Shown: positions 45,476 through 56,239, counted from the first letter of the stretch. The stretch is 64,000 nt of DNA from Bettongia penicillata ogilbyi (GCA_023548195.1 JAJHZJ010000336.1:248001-312000); one strand, 5' to 3'. Notes: generated from the sequence alone by a model not told the origin. A program made the numbers and translations.

Positions 45476-46459
45476 TACTTACAAAATGGTTACATTTTAC
45501 TATCTCACTCAGAGTACATCCCTATTCACTCCTACTTCCAAGTCAAAGATATCAAAATGGACATTAATAATAGCTGCATTTACTGAACCTCCCCTGTATA
45601 CCCATTCCTGTATTAGATGCTGCTTAAGGTCAGGCTGAAAGGTCTATACTTTATTCCATAATGAATGGAGAACAAAGAAGGACTCTTAAGTTGAACCGAA
45701 CATGGGGAGGAAGAATTCTATGATGAAAGCAGTTTTAGGGAAAAAAATTTTTTACATCATTGTTGTTCAGGAACCCTCAATGAAGCTTTCATCTGCTTGA
45801 TTATCCAGGCACTGGTTAGCAGTCCTGCAGTCCTGGAGATAGGGACCCAAAGGCCTCTGATGAGAATATGTTGAAAGCCTTGAAGTTATAAAAAAAAATT
45901 AAAAAGATCTTGCTCATTGCTAAAGTGAAGGCAGTGCCATGTAGCACTGCTGACCATTTACAGCAAGCTTTGAGTCCAAGAGACAGGTTCTCCAGACAGC
46001 AGAGATGAGAAGTCATTAAAGCAGAGAGAATGTTCTCAGCAAAATAACTTTTTACAACCTTTGTGTCTGTGAGCTTGGTCTCCTTTAAGCCATCAAATGC
46101 TAATGCTATATGATCTGGGATCAAGAAGGGCCAGCTAAAACCAGGAAGCTAGCAGTTCATTATTCCACGCACAGTTTTTCTGAATAGTTCCTGCTACTCC
46201 ATCCTCTCTGACACTACCAACTTCTCTCAGCAGGGCCAGGAATAGAATCAAGGATTCTTCCAGAAAAAGAAATGGGGTGGGGAAGTAGAAAGAATATTAT
46301 CCCCTCCTATCAGGCTCAGCTCCTGACTCTCTAAACTACAGTTTTCTTATAGTAGAGATGTCTCTGCTCCTGCTACCTCCTCCTCCAACTGGTAATATAA
46401 TATTCATTTGACAAAGCATTAATGTCAGCCACACTCCCTTCTAACCTGGATCAGCTCCT
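45476..46459. other. No gene recognised
   Basis: Unique DNA. The 102-codon minus-strand frame at 45816-46124 has no domain. Confidence 0.45.
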
Positions 46460-46680
46460 GATTCTCTGAACTTTGTCTCCCCACTGTCCCTACTTGAGTA
46501 GCATTTTTCCCTCCCACCCCACCCCTATGGTTACATTTTTAAGTGTTTATTTTCCCCATAATTTCCTTGAAGACTCTGGTTTGGTTTTGTGGGTGTTTAT
46601 TTTTGCTTGTATTTACATAGTACAGTGCCTGGTCCATAATAATTACTTAATAAACACTTTATATATGAAATGATTTAATA
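46460..46680 (+). mobile_element. L2-type LINE 3' end
   Basis: CCATAATTTCCTTGAAGACT, TTGCTTGTATTTACATAGTA, CAGTGCCTGGTCCATAATAA, TTACTTAATAAACACTTTAT. Confidence 0.7.
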
Positions 46681-47585
46681 TTCACAGTGGAGAATCCCAG
46701 CCAAAGTCTTAATTGGAGAACTATATCTTGCTTTCCATGGTATACTTAATATTTCTTTATCATTCACTTCCATGCTTAGCACCTTGACCCTAAATATAGT
46801 TTAAGCTCAAAAGTTTGTAGACTGTGATCTTGTCTGAGCCAATTTTCCAAGTACCAGTCCATCCTTTTTTACTTAATTACTCAGAACTGACTGCATGTAG
46901 ATGCAAAAGGAGAGATATGTTTCAGAAATATATCTTAGTTCACAAGCATGTGCCATGACTTTGATATGGGATTTTGGGCAAGTCATTTCCCATACTTGAC
47001 TTTCAATTTTTTCACTTGTTCAGCAAAAAGGTTCAAATTATATGACTTCCAGTTCTAACCTTCTCTGGGTCCCAGATATGGAGTCTCAACCAATAACTTG
47101 TTTGTTCATCATAGGATGTACACTCAAACATCATCCTAACACTTTTATAGAGTTTTTTTCTCATCACTCCTGCTGTTAGATATTTGCCATCTAACCTCAT
47201 ACTGTTTCATAAGCTTCTTACTTTGACCATATTCGAGTTTCTATTCCACTTATTTGACACATGATCTACGGTCTAGCCCTCACAGACATTATCCAAGGAA
47301 GAAAACTCTTTGGAGAAGGGACCCACCATCCTTATATAACCACTACCAACTGCTAAGCAACTACCATTGAGAAAGAAAGCAAGTCAGCCTAGTGGAAGTA
47401 GAAAGGCATCATAGGAGAGAGACAGGAGAGAGTATAGACAAGAGCCAGACAAGTAGAAAAAATGTTGCCACCTTGGTCATCTTCTCTGGTGGAGATAGTG
47501 TAGGACCTAGAGAGTCCAAGAGCCTCAGGAATTTCAGTACTTCCTGAACCACTGATCTTTCTTCCAGACCAATAGCCACCATCTA
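46681..47585. other. Mostly unique DNA
   Basis: 46945-47075 has weak sense-SINE wording (GGATTTTGGGCAAGTCATTT and ACTTCCAGTTCTAACCTT). Nothing else recognised. Confidence 0.4.
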
Positions 47586-48050
47586 GTGGAAAACCTTGAG
47601 GAAAAGGAACTCATCATTCCCAACCTCATAAATGCCAGCTGCCAACCAGCTCCATCAATAGGCAGACAGGCCCTAAAGTCTGTGCAGCAACCATGCTCCC
47701 AAGACAACCAACCCTGCTACCAGCCTGCTTCCCAGAGCTATCATTCAGGGGGGCAACCTTTGTTGAGATGCAGTCTCTCAACTGCCTCTGTCTTAGACTC
47801 CCCTGTAACCACAGCTAACATACAACTAGGAAACAAGGCTCTCACTACCATCGAATGTTTTAACATCACAGATAGATACGGTTTTACCAAAGAAAACAAC
47901 ATAAAAAAGAGAGACTTACATATGCAGTGCCACTGTGCCCAAAGACCATGGGGTTCTACTTTCCATTCAAAACTTTCTCTTTTGTCTTCTCTTATTAGAA
48001 TGGCAGCTCTTTGTTTCACGTATGCCTTGCTTTTCTGTTTGAATCCTTAG
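47586..48050 (+). other. Open frame of 154 codons, no domain, probably not a gene
   Basis: The longest frame not explained by a LINE or a microsatellite. It starts MENLEEKELIIPNLIN, is rich in Gln, Ser and Pro in the first third, and ends in a hydrophobic stretch (MAALCFTYALLFCLNP). That last part overlaps an L2/MIR-type tail beginning near 47985, so the C-terminus is repeat-derived. I see no Kozak context, splice pattern, promoter or poly(A) signal that supports a gene, and no protein family is recognised. Confidence 0.2.
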
Positions 48051-48118
48051 TGAGTAGCACAATGGCAGGCATTACTTCACATACTAAGCACTTAATAAAT
48101 GTTTTTGCATTTGTCCAT
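47985..48118 (+). mobile_element. L2/MIR-type 3' tail
   Basis: TCTTATTAGAATGGCAGCTC, GTGAGTAGCACAATGGCAGG, then CTAAGCACTTAATAAATGTT. Confidence 0.78.
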
Positions 48119-48898
48119 TCAATATTGCTAGTATGGCTGATTAATCTCAGGCCACTATGACCATGACAAATTGTTGACAGTGAACCAGCTCTCCTAGTTC
48201 TAAGTCTGGTGTTATCTTCTGAAGTCGACCTCAGCAAGGAGAGCTGACCTGGGGCATTTCCATCTCTCTGTTCACAGTGAGGCTCAGTCTACTGTGTTCT
48301 GAGGAATTGGAGCTCTCTGTGGTGCTGGCCTTCTCTGTCTCTCTCTGACCAGAAGCAGTTTGCCCACCTCTCCCCACCACGCTTTTAATCTTCTCTCACC
48401 TCTTCAAACCAAAGTTGCTAACTTCTTGTTACTGATTGATTATTCTGCTGATGGAGAGAAACAATTCCCCCCTCGTTAAATCCCAACTACTTCATTTTTC
48501 AAACCTTGTAAATTAACAGCTTTACAACAGGACATCAGTGCCACAGTCACTCTCTTTAGAGTTGAGGAATAAAAGAAAGAAAAAAGGATAGAAGGAAAAT
48601 AAAAAAATAATTGAGACTGAACTGTTTTCTAGTTGTTCTCAAAGTTCAATCTTTTTCTTCTTAGATTCTTAGGGTCAAAGCCAGAGAACTAACCTTTGAG
48701 AATCACAGAAGTACTGACCTCATCAGGGGCCAAAATGGCCCAAGGGAAAATAGAAGAAGAGAAAGAGGGGAAGACGATCTCAAATATTCACTCTGCTTTT
48801 TAAGTGTTTCAAAAAGGAACAGGTCTGAGGCCATGTTCAATCCAGCATGATTCTTGGAAATTCATCCTTTACTAGCAAAGGACTTTTCTCAGAGGGAG
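48119..48898. other. No gene recognised
   Basis: Unique DNA with a few CpGs (GAAGTCGACCTC at about 48220). No repeat or gene named. Confidence 0.45.
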
Positions 48899-48953
48899 AT
48901 ACACACACACACGCATATATTAATTTTTTCTGTGTATATATTAATTTTTTCTG
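48899..48953. repeat. (CA)n plus 21-bp tandem duplication
   Basis: CACACA run, then ATATATTAATTTTTTCTG at 48915-48932 and again at 48936-48953, period 21. Confidence 0.95.
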
Positions 48954-49300
48954 CCCATATAAAGCACTGAAGACCAAAGCAGCTAGGAACTTATTTAGGG
49001 GCTCATTAAAATGATTATCAGGTTTTTTATTTCACATTTTATTTGAAAATTCAGAGCATATAAACCTGTAGCCTGGCTTCTCTCTGCAGAACCTTTTGTA
49101 GTTTGCATGTAGGATTTATTTTTAAAAATAAATGTATGACTTGCAATAAGACTATCCAGGCATTTTAAAGGAATAATAAAAAAAAATTAGCCATTTGTAG
49201 CCCTTCTTGGGGACTGTTTAAGTATGCTGAGCCAAGTCCTTAAATTGGATTTTTAGTATAGTGTTTTTGCAAAGAAACCTAACACAGAATATTACCCCCC
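48954..49300. promoter_or_regulatory. Candidate conserved non-coding block
   Basis: Repeat-free AT-rich DNA with homeodomain-type words (CATTAAAATGATTATCAGG, TTAAAAATAAATGTATGAC) and no coding potential. The call is by appearance only. Confidence 0.2.
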
Positions 49301-50164
49301 AAAATCACAGATTTACACTGAAAAGAAAAATTTGTTCTTCTTTGACATGAAGTATCTGGTTAAGATTAGGCTGTAGATTTTTTAAAACACACTTTTCTGG
49401 GTGATCAAGAGCCATTCTGTCACTACTTTAACAGCTATTCCATTCCCAATGACTAGCACTGGTTTGGAAAAGGGAGGATACTGCTGGTAGAGCTAGTAGA
49501 GAACAGCCTAAACAGGAGGCCTTAACAAGAAGGATAGAACCACAGATGGAACAAGAATGAAGGGACTTAAAACTACAGCACCAGAGATTAAGGTTAGATA
49601 AAGGAAAAGCTCCCTGAGTGTGTTTGACATAGCCTGGAAGAGGTAGAAGAAATTCTTTCTTTGAATGTCTTTAAGAAAAACATAAGAAGGGAAGGGGTGT
49701 TTCAAGGGCAGGATGATGGATTACATGACCCCTCAAGGACCCTTACTGGAGTCTGATGATCCTATGATTTTGTATTCAGCTCTTTCTTGGCAGGAACACA
49801 GCTTCATATAGAGTGAAGACATGGAGTTTCCTTCATTCTGTCTAAGGCATAAGAAATGAGAAGGGAATGAACCCAGGCATCAAGCCCTCTAGGAGAGAAA
49901 GCTGCCCACAAGCCTCCATTTCTGCCAGCAAAGGCCTAACAAGACATCAAGAGTTCTCATTTCAAAAGTAAATCAGCAAATACTCATTTAGCTCCAACTA
50001 TGGGTTCTGTACTTGAGCAATGACTAAGAGGCAGGGGGGAAGGGAAAAAGGATGACAAGAGCCGAATATATGAACTCCTCCAAGGACTTATCTAATCCAG
50101 TTGGTTAGAAAAGTTAAGATAATAATATTAATTTAATAATAATATGAGATAATATTATAATTAT
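49301..50164. other. No gene recognised
   Basis: Unique DNA. A possible SINE end at 49725-49765 (GACCCCTCAAGGACCCTTAC). 50115-50165 is a TAATA-rich stretch. Confidence 0.45.
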
Positions 50165-50265
50165 ATTAATAATATAAGAGGTAACATCTATGTAACACCT
50201 TGTGCTTCATGATAATTTTGTAAGATATTATCTTCATTTTACAGATATGCACAAAGCTGTGAGAG
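50165..50265 (-). mobile_element. MIR SINE fragment
   Basis: Antisense: TATTATCTTCATTTTACAGA with GTAACACCTTGTGCTTCATG before it. Confidence 0.65.
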
Positions 50266-50865
50266 CTCTCCCCCACTGAAACTACTTCATATTTTGTGTA
50301 AATTTTGTATTTATTTACTTTTGCCTCTCCGCATTCAGATGCAGGCAAGGGCTATTTCACTTTTGCCTTCACGACCCTATTGATTAGCACTGGGGTCTTA
50401 TATGGAAAATATTCTTCATAAGGATTTGCTGAACTGAAGTGACTTGAGGAGAGAAGACATAAGCTAGAAAATGAAGGTTGAATAGACTAGACAGATAGGA
50501 TACCTGTGCTTTTGTCACATCTCCCTTTAGGGTTGAGAGTAGCGGATGTGTTGGTAATTATTTAAAAACTATCTCTCTGTGGGAGGGGAGAAATATCCCC
50601 ACAATACACTTCTAAGTTTAATCTATGTCTTTAACATTTTCTCCATCATTTTTTTGTCTGGACACAACACAATAAATCAAGATTTGCTGATGTCTGAGAT
50701 GTAAATGTTCTCACTGAAAATTTCAAAATCTATTCTTGAGTATGAGTTGAGCTGGCTTCAGCATACTCCAAGTTACAAGCATCTGGAAAGCATGGACCCA
50801 ATTCCTATTTAAGTGCACGTTGGTTGCTGATTAATTGTGTAATTAAGTCAAATTGAAGGAGAAAG
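50266..50865. other. Unique DNA with candidate conserved stretch at 50670-50860
   Basis: 50320-50440 has weak LINE-tail wording. 50810-50855 holds two adjacent homeodomain-type sites (GATTAATTGTG and GTAATTAAG). No gene. Confidence 0.3.
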
Positions 50866-50988
50866 GACCAAGGGTGCAGCTACGAGGCCTAGTTGGTAGA
50901 GTACTGGATATAGAGTCAGGAAACGTTGAGTTCAAATCTAGCCTGATATATTTACTAGACTGGGCGATTCTGGGCAGGTTGCTTAGCC
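50866..50988 (+). mobile_element. MIR/WSINE SINE, 5' half
   Basis: GGTAGAGTACTGGATATAG, AGTCAGGAAACGTTGAGTTC, CTGGGCAGGTTGCTTAGCC. Cut by the hAT element; it continues at 51137. Confidence 0.88.
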
Positions 50989-51128
50989 CAGTGGTGTCAA
51001 ATTCAAATAGAAATGGGGGCCTCTAAAACATACATAAGGATACTTATTTTGCTAAGTATTTACAAATTATAGTTTGATGTGGTTTTTGATGTGGTGTGCT
51101 CAAGCAAGCTACATGGTTTATATCTCTG
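50989..51128. mobile_element. hAT-like non-autonomous element inside a SINE
   Basis: Starts CAGTGGTGTCAAATTC and ends with a degenerate complement, GGTTTATATCTCTG. The 8 bases before (GCTTAGCC, 50981-50988) and after (ATTTAGTT, 51129-51136) differ only by transitions. Removing the element and one copy rebuilds a continuous SINE. Same family as 59705-59923. Confidence 0.78.
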
Positions 51129-51136
51129 ATTTAGTT

Positions 51137-51275
51137 TCTATTTGTCTTCATTTCCTCATCTATAAAATAGGGATAATTACTTCTCAAGATTGTAAATAAG
51201 GATAAAATTAGATATTTGTAAAATGACTTGCAAACTTTAACTCACTGTATAAATGACAGATGTTATCATTATTAT
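51137..51275 (+). mobile_element. MIR/WSINE SINE, 3' half
   Basis: TCTATTTGTCTTCATTTCC, TCTATAAAATAGGGATAATT, TAAATGACAGATGTTATC. Confidence 0.88.
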
Positions 51276-52261
51276 TCGAAGCATAGAGGTGGTATTGGAC
51301 CTGGTGGTTGGAAGGTGACCCAGAAAGGTGACTATAGGCCAGGGTCTATGTTAAAGATGAGAGATGTGAATGGATAAACAGAATGGAGTCACATCATGTA
51401 GGGCCTTGAAAATCATCAGGGGAGGCTGGGATCCATTAGATAGAAAAACAAGGACCCTGAAGGTATGTGAGGAGGAGAAGTTAACAGGATCAAAGAAGCA
51501 TGTAAGTAAAATACGTTAAGGAGGGAGGAAGGGCTGATGGTAAGCCTCTTATCCTAATGAGGCTGTCCAGCTTCTTACTTCCCAGAGAGGCATCAGCACT
51601 CTCACTTCCCCATGCCAGACTGTTTCAGCGTGAGCTTTCAGAGCACCTCAGGCAAGCATATTCTTATAGACAAAGGTACACTAAGGCAATGTATTCTCAC
51701 TCTTGCCCCACACCGTTATAAATTAAACGGATTTCATTGGCCTTAAGGAACAGTTTTCTTTAACAACAACAGTCCAGAAAAAAAGGCTGCGTTTCTTCAT
51801 GTTCAGTGAGATTAGCCAAGCAGAGAGATTGCTACTGGCAGGGAGCTCATCTCCCTCACCCTGTCCTCTCATTACCAGTCCAAGGTCAGAGTGACAGTAG
51901 TCAGTTCACAGCAGATACTGATGCTGAAACCATCTATATAATGAGCAGAGAGTTCCCTAGGATCCTCGAGACTACTAAATGGCTGGAGGGCTGATTCAGA
52001 GGCCTACACGCTGACCTGATAACCAAAGGCAAGAAGCTGGGATCAGGAACAAATGGAGGCCTGGGTCAGGGATGGTGGCCCTATCTTGAGGGTACCCTGG
52101 GACCAACAGCAGCAAATTCATTTTGGATTCTGGCTGCAACTCAGAGATTTGTCAAGGAGTCCCAGTGCTGATCAAACAGGAAGGGAAAACAGAAATTAGA
52201 GAAGAAGGCAAAGAAAAAGGCATCCTCATCCCATCCCCATCCCAGGAGTGACAGAGCAGAG
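51276..52261. other. No gene recognised
   Basis: 51340-51470 has the wording of a dispersed repeat (GTAGGGCCTTGAAAATCATC) that I cannot name. 51550-51790 is repeat-free with scattered CpGs. No gene. Confidence 0.4.
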
Positions 52262-52400
52262 GTTGGCTGCCTGGGGTGCCTCTGTCAGACAAACTACGTT
52301 CAAATTCTCTGCCATGCTACCTATGTGACCTCAGGCATATCATTTCACCTCTGGGGCCCTGTGCTAGCCTATCTATAGGATGGAAGGGTTGAATTAAGAC
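52262..52400 (+). mobile_element. MIR-type SINE
   Basis: CTACGTTCAAATTCTCTGCC, GTGACCTCAGGCATATCATT, CATTTCACCTCTGGGGCC. Confidence 0.72.
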
Positions 52401-52407
52401 ATAGGAT

Positions 52408-52575
52408 GGGGACAGAAGAAACCTTAAAGATCATCTTGCTCCAAAATTTAATATTTCAACCAAAGAAATTGCAACTATAGGCTACTGAAACATAAGTGAA
52501 ATGACTTGTCAAAGCTGACAGGTAGAAAATGGCAGAATCAGAATTTGAACCAATGTCCTCTTACTCTTTCTACAT
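52408..52575 (-). mobile_element. MIR3-like SINE
   Basis: Antisense: GAAACCTTAAAGATCATCTT, AATGACTTGTCAAAGCTGAC, AGAATTTGAACCAATGTCC. Confidence 0.75.
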
Positions 52576-52589
52576 TTCCATACTGATTC

Positions 52590-52649
52590 TATGGCTCATC
52601 ATACCCAGTCCTACCATTCAGTTTTTAGCAAAGTGGCTGGAATATTGTA
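52590..52649 (+). mobile_element. L2/MIR-type tail, left part
   Basis: TCATACCCAGTCCTACC then TTTTTAGCAAAGTGGCTGG. It continues after the SINE at 52886. Confidence 0.6.
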
Positions 52650-52885
52650 TCACTTCAGTAATATCTGACTCTGTGACTCAATTTGAGGTTTTCTCGGCAA
52701 AGATATTGAAGTACTTTGCCATTTCTTTACCCAGCTCATTGTAGAAATCAGGAAACTGAAACAAACAAGGTTGGTTAAATGACTTGCCCAGGGTCATAGC
52801 TACTAAGTATCTGAGGATGGATTTGAACTCAGGTCTTCCTCACTCCAAGCCCAGTGTTCTATCCACTGTGACACTTATCTACTCA
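52650..52885 (-). mobile_element. WSINE-type SINE inserted in a LINE tail
   Basis: Antisense: AATATCTGACTCTGTGACTC, CTCGGCAAAGATATTGAAG, ATGACTTGCCCAGGGTCATA, GATTTGAACTCAGGTCTTCC, head GTGACACTTATCTACTC. Flanking GGCTGGAATAT and AGCTAGCATAT may be the duplication. Confidence 0.88.
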
Positions 52886-52926
52886 GCTAGCATATAGTAG
52901 GTACTTAATAAATGTTTGCTGACGTT
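52886..52926 (+). mobile_element. L2/MIR-type tail, right part
   Basis: CATATAGTAGGTACTTAATA, AATGTTTGCTGACG. Confidence 0.7.
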
Positions 52927-53290
52927 ACTTGATTTAATGCATGAAAACATCCATTTTCTACATTTATTGTTATTCAGTGGTAGTATGTAAAGATTCCCAA
53001 CTTTGAGGAACCACTCCTGTCCCAATAGAATCACATTTTATACTTATAAGAGGGCATTCATTTAAAAAAAACTAGCATTCAGTGAATCATGCCCCATTCT
53101 AAAATTTTGAAAATATGTCCCTTTAAACCACTATTTAACTACCTGACCAGTCCCTCTCTCCCTAGATCATTGACTCCTTATACACATTCCCCATCAGATC
53201 ATCCAAACCATCTCTGCTTCCATCACTGACTGTTCTATGAATTCTTCTGCCTGAGTCTGCCCTAGCACTCAGTCCTCCCAAGATTTAGTG
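52927..53290. other. No gene recognised
   Basis: Unique DNA, pyrimidine-rich near 53140-53280. Confidence 0.45.
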
Positions 53291-53424
53291 CAGGGGGTCC
53301 ATAACCAGTTTCACATTTTCTCCATCAACAGACACTAATAGTACAACTATTATCTTATGCTGGAACAAGTAATGTTTTGTTGGTACATACAATGAGCATA
53401 TCTCAAAAATGTTGGAGATCACTG
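53291..53424. mobile_element. Possible hAT-like element
   Basis: Starts CAGGGGGTCCATAACC and ends GTTGGAGATCACTG, ends that are loosely complementary as in hAT elements. Flanking 8-mers ATTTAGTG and ATCTACAA share four positions only. Confidence 0.3.
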
Positions 53425-53559
53425 ATCTACAACAAGCAACTTCTATGTTCAAGGTTCTATCACCAGGACCCTGGGGAATATAAAGATGAATTAGGAATTG
53501 TCCCTGTTGTCTGCATGCCTACAACTAGTTGAGGGTCACAGAACCTACTCATCACCCAT

Positions 53560-53660
53560 ACTACAGGATGTAAGCTTCTTGAGAGCAGGGACTTCTTAAT
53601 TTTTATATTTGCTTTCTGAGTGCTTAACATAGGGTCTTTCACATTGTAGGAGGAGAGTAA
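53560..53660 (+). mobile_element. L2-type LINE 3' tail
   Basis: GATGTAAGCTTCTTGAGAGC, AGGGACTTCTTAATTTTTA, GCTTAACATAGGGTCTTTC. Confidence 0.75.
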
Positions 53661-53744
53661 TTAAGAGAATGCATTCTAGACCTGTGATTTCATCACCATA
53701 GGGAACACTTAGTGTGGGACCCATGTATAGCCACTGGTTAATAG

Positions 53745-53827
53745 TTTATAGTCTTAGAAAGTTTCAGAGGTCCTGTTAATTAGGTGACTTGTCCAAGATT
53801 ATATAGCTATTATGTTTCAAAGGCAGC
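53745..53827 (-). mobile_element. MIR SINE, left part
   Basis: Antisense: GGTGACTTGTCCAAGATTAT. It continues after the WSINE at 54086. Confidence 0.62.
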
Positions 53828-54085
53828 AGGGACAGCTAGGTGGTGCTGTGGATAGAGTACTGTGTCCTCAAACTCAAGAAGATTAATCTTCCTGGCTTCA
53901 AATCCGGCCTTAGACACTTACTAGTTGTGTAACCCTGGGCAAATGGCTTAACTTTGCCTCAGTTTCCTTATCTGTAAAATTAGCTGGAAAATAAAATGGC
54001 AAACCACTCTAGTATCTTTGCTAAGAAAACCTCCAAAGAGGTCATGAGCAGTCAGACATGATTGAAATGACTGAACAAGGTATCC
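53828..54085 (+). mobile_element. WSINE-type SINE inserted in a MIR
   Basis: Full head GGGACAGCTAGGTGGTGCTG, TGGCTTCAAATCCGGCC, GTGTAACCCTGGGCAAATGG, CCACTCTAGTATCTTTGC, end GTCAGACATGATTGAAATGA. Confidence 0.93.
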
Positions 54086-54140
54086 TACCTCCAAGGCCCA
54101 CCTTCTAACCAGTCTACAAGACAGCTTCTCACTTTGCATT
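54086..54140 (-). mobile_element. MIR SINE, right part
   Basis: CTCCAAGGCCCACCTTCT and AGACAGCTTCTCAC match an antisense MIR head, completing 53745-53827. Confidence 0.55.
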
Positions 54141-54299
54141 TAATTGATGTATAATAAATGTTTGTTGAATCAAATAGAAAACGCAATGGTGCCAACTAGT
54201 CTCTGTAAATTCCAAATGAGGTGCATGCCCAAGTCAACATAACATCGGCAGATGTTCTATAACCACTCTCAGCTGCTGCCCCTCCCAGCTGCTGCCCAT

Positions 54300-54595
54300 T
54301 ATTTGTTTTCCATATTTATGTATTTCCTTGCTATCAAACACGACTTTTATCATGTCATACTCGTTTTCAAGAACATATCATCCACCTAATAGCCACTTAT
54401 TGTCTACAATATGGAATTTGACCTGCTCTGCCTGGCTCTCAAGGTTCTCCATAAATTGGCAGCAACTTCCCTGTTAAACCTTATTTCCCACTGCTTTCAG
54501 ACATGTTTTATTCATCCCTATTCCACCTCAGCACCTAGCATAGATCTAGTCTTATATGAAATAGGTGTCAATATCTGTTGAATGAATAATTTGTT
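54300..54595 (+). mobile_element. L2 LINE 3' end
   Basis: GACCTGCTCTGCCTGGCTCT, CAAGGTTCTCCATAAATTGG and CCTTATTTCCCACTGCTTTC follow L2 order, ending in TCTGTTGAATGAATAA. Confidence 0.75.
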
Positions 54596-55279
54596 TCCTT
54601 ATTGTTTCATATCTGTAAGTCTTACTTCACAACTAGTATAAAGGGAGGATCTCCGGCAGCCAGAAACAATATGAGTAAGTCACATACATATAAGCAAAGT
54701 CCCCAGGGACAAACTCACCTGAGATCACTAAATAGAAGTAGTGCAGGAATACCTAAAGCTTGCAAAAATGAGAAGGTAGGAAGTCCCTGGATACACATGA
54801 GTCAAGAAGAGGCTTGGAGCAATGAACATACTTCTTTTTTCTTGGAAATCTTTGGCTAAGGGCTGGACACCCACATGGAGAGATAACATACAGGGGATTA
54901 CTGCCCAGAATCCTGCTCAGTCCTAAAGAGCAAACTAGCACAATCTAAAGTAATCAAGACCATCTGATGGAGATGCTGTCCTACTTAAATCTTAAAGAAA
55001 ATATCAGTCCAAACAAGTTCAATTTACCTTCTCCCTGAGCTTCCTTGGAGAGCTGCCAAAATTCTAAGGGGATTGCTTTTTGCTGAACTAGATGTTGTAA
55101 TCAAGAATCCTGCCTCCTTCCTTCCCATATGCTTGGTCCTCAAGTTCCCACTCACTGGACACAAGACTTTGTCTTTTATTATCACTATGTGTAATCATAT
55201 TATCTCTTCCATAGGTTGTAAATGCTTTGATGACAAGCTCCATGCCCTGTTTATTTGGGCATTCTTCTAAAATGTTAAA
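54596..55279. other. No gene recognised
   Basis: Unique DNA. 55200-55262 may be a LINE tail (TTCCATAGGTTGTAAATGC). Short frames have no domains. Confidence 0.45.
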
Positions 55280-55440
55280 TAAGAATATATTTAAACTACA
55301 CCTTTATGAAGTGCCTTAAGGTTAACAAAGCATTTTCCTTATGACTTTGAGGAAGTAGGTGTATTTTTACTCTAATTTCCAGATGAAAAAACTGAGGTTC
55401 AGAGAGGTAAATCAACATGCCCATGGTTAATATGTTCCCC
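55280..55440 (-). mobile_element. MIR SINE
   Basis: Antisense: GAAGTGCCTTAAGGTTAAC, TAATTTCCAGATGAAAAAAC, TGAGGTTCAGAGAGGTAAAT. Confidence 0.82.
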
Positions 55441-55947
55441 CTTAAATGAATTAGCTGGTTTGGAGCTCTCTCTTGGTTTCTTCCCAGGGCATGGCTGTCC
55501 CCAAGATAAATCATTTGGCTCAGATTCTCAGGCTACAAAAGCTTGGAAATCTCAGATCTCTTGTTTTTTTGACATGTTAAGATAAGAAAAAAGAGAAAAT
55601 AAATGGCAATCAGGAACTCTTCTTTCTATCTTCATGGCTGAACACATCTCATCCCCTGCAATGAATGGGAGACATACAACAGAGGAAGATCTCTTCACCT
55701 CCACCTGTGACACTTTCTCTATGAGGAAGGCATAAAGAGAAAGGCAATATGAGAGCAGCCCTAAGATTAACTGGTTAGTCTGCTTCATCATGGGTTGGGT
55801 TTTTTTGTACTGTTTGTCTTTAAAAGGCATTATCAGGCAAATCTATATTCTTTACGTGGAGGTGCCTTAGAAAGTCTCAAACAAAGGCTCACCCTGATCT
55901 AAGTTTTTCAATTCAATGGGGTGCTTCCGGACCCATCTCTTATACTC
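55441..55947. other. No gene recognised
   Basis: Unique DNA. The 92-codon minus-strand frame at 55552-55830 has no domain. Confidence 0.45.
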
Positions 55948-56126
55948 CTCTAGAACAGAGGTTGACAAACTTTCAGCAAACTATGGTTTCCCTACAGTCT
56001 GTGAGCTAACAGTGTTTTTTATCTTTTTACATGCAATAAAACTTTATTTACAGATGTAAAAATCATTGTTAGTTCAGACAAAAACAAGTGAACCAAATTC
56101 ATCGTTTGTTGACCACTGCTCTAGAC
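55948..56126. mobile_element. hAT (Charlie-type) non-autonomous element with 8-bp duplication
   Basis: The element is 55956-56118 (163 bp). It starts CAGAGGTTGACAAACTTT and ends GTTTGTTGACCACTG, matching inverted ends. Flanks CTCTAGAA (55948-55955) and CTCTAGAC (56119-56126) agree at 7 of 8. The centre has CAATAAAACTTTATTTACA, a typical hAT repeat phrase. No transposase. Confidence 0.87.
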
Positions 56127-56184
56127 TATATACCCAATTTCTAAATCACGAAACACTGGGCTTAAAAGAGACCCTAGAGATAAT

Positions 56185-56239
56185 AGGATCATAGATTTAG
56201 AGTTAGAAGAAAATGTCTAGATCATCTAGTGTAATGCTC
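56185..56239 (-). mobile_element. MIR-type SINE end
   Basis: Antisense ATAGGATCATAGATTTAGAG, then GATCATCTAGTGTAATGC. Confidence 0.6.

Noticed and set aside
53291..53424. Firm call of a further hAT element
   Set aside because: The ends are only loosely complementary and the flanking 8-mers share four bases; kept as a low-confidence feature only.
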